Shown piece after piece: positions 6,676 through 8,942 of a stretch of 8,942 bases of DNA (position 1 is the stretch's first letter; the number at the start of each line of letters is the position of its first letter). Position numbers and translations under genes: made by a program. Origin of the DNA: an uncultured Coriobacteriaceae bacterium (GTDB taxonomy: Bacteria; Actinomycetota; Coriobacteriia; Coriobacteriales; Eggerthellaceae). The stretch spans positions 1-8,942 of the forward strand of contig CADBQL010000192.1 of NCBI GenBank assembly GCA_902796815.1, in the 5' to 3' direction. The notes under the pieces were generated by a model. That model was not told where the DNA came from. It did not search any database and saw nothing but the letters and a program-made list of their open reading frames with translations.

Positions 6676-6978
6676 ATGTTAACGATTACGAGCAACATCG
6701 ATGGGGATGTCAACGAGCTCAAGCTTGTCGGTCGCCTTGACGTGAAATCTGCGAAGGATGCTGACGTCGCCTTTGCGGAGGCTTCCGAAAAATCGAAGAT
6801 TATCGTGCTTGACCTTTCCGAGCTCGATTACGTCGCGAGTGCGGGCTTGCGTGCGCTTAAGCGGTTGCGCGCTTCAGTACGCGATAACGATGGCGAGCTT
6901 AAGGTGAGAGGCGTTCAGGACGCCGTTATGGAGGTTTTTGAACTCACTGGTTTTGCGGCCATGTTTACGTTTGAGTAA
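6676..6978 (+). CDS. STAS-domain anti-sigma factor antagonist (RsbV/SpoIIAA type)
   Basis: This single-domain STAS protein has 100 residues, the usual family length. In partner switching it binds an RsbW-type kinase when unphosphorylated, releasing the kinase's other partner, and is inactivated when the kinase phosphorylates it. The STAS pattern is clear: LVGRLDVKSA near the N-terminus, IIVLDLSELDYVASAGLRAL in the middle, and a C-terminal MEVFELTGF. Ser55, two residues before the Gly of ASAG, aligns with the phosphorylated Ser58 of B. subtilis SpoIIAA, so the switch residue is kept. AGAGGG precedes the ATG closely. The kinase gene follows after 50 bases on the same strand, and the matching phosphatase is convergent downstream. 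It begins 104 bases after the export operon. The gene family is certain; which cellular process it controls is not shown. Confidence 0.93.
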   Translation: MLTITSNIDGDVNELKLVGRLDVKSAKDADVAFAEASEKSKIIVLDLSELDYVASAGLRALKRLRASVRDNDGELKVRGVQDAVMEVFELTGFAAMFTFE

Positions 6979-6994
6979 TCGTAGCCAGAAGTGA

Positions 6995-7011
6995 GTTGTG
7001 ACAACCACAAC
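6995..7011 (+). other. Small hairpin between the STAS and kinase genes
   Basis: GTTGTG (6995-7000) and CACAAC (7006-7011) can form a 6-bp stem with loop ACAAC. It ends one base before the kinase Shine-Dalgarno GAAAGGGG (7013-7020). It might tune the relative amounts of antagonist and kinase, but a stem this short can occur by chance. Confidence 0.3.
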
Positions 7012-7028
7012 CGAAAGGGGTTCGGAAA

Positions 7029-7439
7029 ATGAAGAGTATCACCGTTCCCGCAAACGATGAGAGCCCAGGTTCTGTAGCCGAGTTCGTGGAAGAGCAGCTT
7101 TCCCTCTACGATTGTTCGCCGCGCGTACTCAATCAAATCGATGTTGCCATTGAGGAAATTGTGGTCAACATCGTGAATTACGCTGGGCTTGCTGATTCGG
7201 AGGGCATCGAGGTTCGCTGCGAAGTCATCGACAATCCGCTCCGCGTGGTTTTGCAATTTCTTGATGGCGGCATTCCGTTCGATCCGCTGACAATAGCAGA
7301 GCCTGACACGTCGCCTGAAGCCACCATGGAACGCGAGGGAGGCCTCGGAATCTTCATGGTGAAGAAGATGATGGATGATGTGTCGTACACATATGAGAAT
7401 GGCAAAAACACGCTTACCATTCTGAAGCATTTTGAATGA
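7029..7439 (+). CDS. RsbW-type anti-sigma/ATP-binding serine kinase
   Basis: A 136-residue GHKL (HATPase_c_2) protein. Such kinases bind and inhibit a target, often a sigma factor, and phosphorylate a STAS antagonist to inactivate it. All ATP-site boxes are visible: N-box IEEIVVNIVNYA (41-52; Glu42, Glu43, Asn47, Asn50), G1 DGGIPFDP (79-86) and G2 GGLGIFMVKKMMD (104-116), followed by the family's YENGKNTLTILK end. Length and motif spacing match stand-alone RsbW-like kinases with the FDP variant of the G1 box. GAAAGGGG lies eight bases before the ATG. Its substrate is very likely the STAS protein encoded immediately upstream. No sigma factor gene follows it, unlike the B. subtilis sigB or spoIIA operons, so its inhibitory target is elsewhere or may not be a sigma factor. 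Confidence 0.93.
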   Translation: MKSITVPANDESPGSVAEFVEEQLSLYDCSPRVLNQIDVAIEEIVVNIVNYAGLADSEGIEVRCEVIDNPLRVVLQFLDGGIPFDPLTIAEPDTSPEATMEREGGLGIFMVKKMMDDVSYTYENGKNTLTILKHFE

Positions 7440-7453
7440 ACCATGATTCCAGA

Positions 7454-7480
7454 TGAGTCACGCCCCTGGGGCAAAACTCA
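7454..7480. repeat. Intergenic palindrome, copy 2 of 3
   Basis: Left arm TGAGTCACGCCCC (7454-7466), centre T, right arm GGGGCAAAACTCA (7468-7480). The outer five and inner five pairs match and the middle three do not. It begins 14 bases after the kinase stop, the same distance as copy 1 from the ABC2 stop, which suggests a 3'-end role. Its left arm is identical to that of copy 3. Confidence 0.75.
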
Positions 7481-7490
7481 TTCGAGAATG

Positions 7491-7517
7491 TGAGTCACGC
7501 CCCTGGGGCGTGACTCA
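7491..7517. repeat. Intergenic palindrome, copy 3 of 3 (perfect)
   Basis: Left arm TGAGTCACGCCCC (7491-7503) and right arm GGGGCGTGACTCA (7505-7517) are perfect inverted copies around a single T. It is 37 bases start-to-start from copy 2, in the spacer between convergent genes, so it may help end transcripts from both sides. No T-tract follows on either strand, so a repeated extragenic palindrome or protein site is as likely as an intrinsic terminator. Confidence 0.8.
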
Positions 7518-7567
7518 TTGCGTGTTCCATTGGTCGAGCTGTTCGATGTCGGCGTGCTCTTTGGATT

Positions 7568-8942
7568 TCACGCATTTTTGACGTTGTTGCCGACGTAACG
7601 CAGGCCGAGCATGGTTATGTCGTCGAACTGCGGGGCATCTTGCACAAACTCCGCAATCCGCTCGCGTACGAAAGGCAAGACTTCGCCGGGAGAGGCGCTC
7701 GGTGCGCTGTTCAGGGCATCGATGAGGCGTTCCTCGTCGAACAGCTCTTCTTCTGCGTCAGTGGCTTCGGTCACGCCGTCAGTGTATTGGAAAATGGCAT
7801 CGCCTGGCTGCAGGACAATCTCGTGGTTGCGGAAGCGGTACTTTTCGGGCAGTTCATCGTAGTCTTCTTGGGCGAACGCTGCGAGCGCAACGGCGCCGTT
7901 CGGCTTGGGGGGAAGTTCCCAAACGCCATTGCGGAATAATGCGAGCTTCTCGTGCCCTGCGTCGGCATAGGTTAGCGTACCAGTCGATATTTCGAGCACG
8001 CCAAGCCAGACGGTGGTGAACATGTCATCGTCGTTTTTCTCCGACAAGTCGGCATTAGCTCGCAGGAGCACTGCGGCGGGGTCGATGTTCGAAAGCGCTT
8101 CCATCTTGATGACGGTTTTCGATAGCATCATGAATAGTGCCGCCGGAACGCCTTTGCCGCTCACGTCAGCCACGACGAGAGCCAAGTGGTCATCGTCGAT
8201 CATGAAGAAGTCATAAAAGTCTCCGCCCACTTCTTTTGCGGGCTCCATGCTCGAGAACAGCTCGAACTCGTCGCGCGCTGAGATGACGCGCGTGATGGTC
8301 GGGAGTACGTTTGCCTGGATTTCGGCGGCCATATCGAGGTCGGCCTGTACCGTTGCCAGAGACGTTTTCAGGGCTCCGACCGTCAGGTTTATGTCATCCG
8401 AAAGCGAGGAGAATTCCGAAGCGTCGCGTACGTCGATTTCAACGTCCAAATCGCCTTTCGTTATCTGGGCCAGCTGCCCGGTCATCCGCCTGATTCCGCG
8501 TATAACCACGGCTTTCGTGACGGCATGGATGGTCAGGAACAATGCGGCGAAAACGAGGACTTCCATGAACGCGACGATGAGCAGCGACGAATCGCGAGAG
8601 GAATTGGCTTCCGATGCGGGCAGGAGGGCGAGGATGCGGTAACTCTCCACCTCTTGATAGGTGGCGAAGCATTTCTCGCCATTGAATGTCGTCGAAAAGA
8701 GCTGACCGGCTTCTGCTGCTTCGACGTCTGTGGTGAGTTGAGCATCAGCTGCAATCGAAGCGTCTTCGCGTGCGCTGATGATGGAACCAGCGTCGTCGAT
8801 AACAACAAATTCGCCGGTTTGGCCTACGTGCCGGGTTTTGATCGACGCTTCAACTTGGGATGAAAGGTCGTCAAGGAAGTTCGACGAGTCATAGCCCACC
8901 TGTACGAAGCCATCCCGTATGGCAATGCCCGCGTACTTGCGC
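7568..8942 (-). CDS. RsbU-type membrane PP2C serine phosphatase, 5' end outside window
   Basis: The frame stays open to the right edge, so the N-terminus is missing; a GTG at 8899 is internal, since in-frame family-like sequence (GIAIRDGFVQ) precedes it. Counting from that Val: an extracytoplasmic sensor-like end (about 1-100, Cache-like), a transmembrane helix (about 104-127), a HAMP domain (about 128-180), a helical linker ending AAEIQANVLP, then the SpoIIE/PP2C domain. Metal-binding and core motifs are present: GGDFYDFF (Asp227), VADVSGKGVPAALFM (Asp245), QYTDGVTEAT (Asp374) and QFDDITM (Asp426, Asp427). Enzymes of this class dephosphorylate a phospho-STAS protein. The adjacent, convergent STAS and kinase genes are the obvious partners, so this protein is probably the signal input of the module. 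The missing part should hold a first transmembrane helix and the rest of the sensor. The ligand is unknown. Confidence 0.94.
   Translation of the reverse strand, partial: RKYAGIAIRDGFVQVGYDSSNFLDDLSSQVEASIKTRHVGQTGEFVVIDDAGSIISAREDASIAADAQLTTDVEAAEAGQLFSTTFNGEKCFATYQEVESYRILALLPASEANSSRDSSLLIVAFMEVLVFAALFLTIHAVTKAVVIRGIRRMTGQLAQITKGDLDVEIDVRDASEFSSLSDDINLTVGALKTSLATVQADLDMAAEIQANVLPTITRVISARDEFELFSSMEPAKEVGGDFYDFFMIDDDHLALVVADVSGKGVPAALFMMLSKTVIKMEALSNIDPAAVLLRANADLSEKNDDDMFTTVWLGVLEISTGTLTYADAGHEKLALFRNGVWELPPKPNGAVALAAFAQEDYDELPEKYRFRNHEIVLQPGDAIFQYTDGVTEATDAEEELFDEERLIDALNSAPSASPGEVLPFVRERIAEFVQDAPQFDDITMLGLRYVGNNVKNA

Noticed and set aside
6915..7430. 171-codon open frame on the - strand over the kinase gene
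   Set aside because: It is antisense to a kinase gene with all GHKL boxes intact and has no domain-like features.
7454..7517. CRISPR-like array from the repeated palindromes
   Set aside because: There are only two adjacent units, the gap between them is about 10 bases, and no cas genes are present.
8247..8642. 131-codon + strand frame inside the phosphatase region
   Set aside because: It is Ser/Thr/Arg-rich and antisense to the HAMP and linker region of the clear RsbU-type gene.

Overview
The window looks like chromosomal DNA from a moderately GC-rich, gene-dense bacterium. The intergenic palindromes and the style of the transporter and regulator proteins fit an anaerobic gut actinobacterium of the class Coriobacteriia (Eggerthella/Slackia type). 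That placement comes from pattern recognition only; there is no rRNA or other marker gene here to confirm it.

Layout, left to right. (1) Bases 1-1221 encode an RtcB-family RNA ligase on the + strand. (2) Bases 1222-1770 are mostly non-coding, with an 11-bp inverted repeat, a probable 49-residue helical protein (1419-1568), a 7-bp-arm dyad, and an extended -10 promoter just before the next gene. (3) Bases 1771-6571 form a tight three-gene + strand operon: a 138-residue, one-TM remnant of an HlyD-type adaptor, then two ABC half-transporters that match the paired NHLM ('nitrile hydratase leader microcin') exporters ABC1 and ABC2. (4) Bases 6572-7439 hold a structured spacer and two + strand genes, a STAS anti-sigma-factor antagonist (RsbV type) and an RsbW-type ATP-binding kinase. 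(5) A spacer with two tandem palindromes separates these from a convergent, 5'-truncated RsbU-type membrane phosphatase (7568 to beyond the right edge, - strand).

How it may work together: the three regulators make a complete partner-switching set. The membrane phosphatase senses something outside the cell and dephosphorylates the STAS protein. The STAS protein then binds the kinase and frees whatever the kinase was holding. No sigma factor lies in the window, so the output is unknown. The set sits directly beside the export operon, which suggests, without proving, that the two are linked.

The most interesting part is the exporter. The C39 peptidase domain of the first ABC protein keeps its catalytic Cys, oxyanion Gln and Asp, but the catalytic His is Glu and the domain has no histidine at all. 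The adaptor has lost its coiled-coil and lipoyl parts. No double-glycine precursor is visible. Together these suggest an NHLM-derived exporter that no longer matures a peptide in the usual way, with an unknown cargo.
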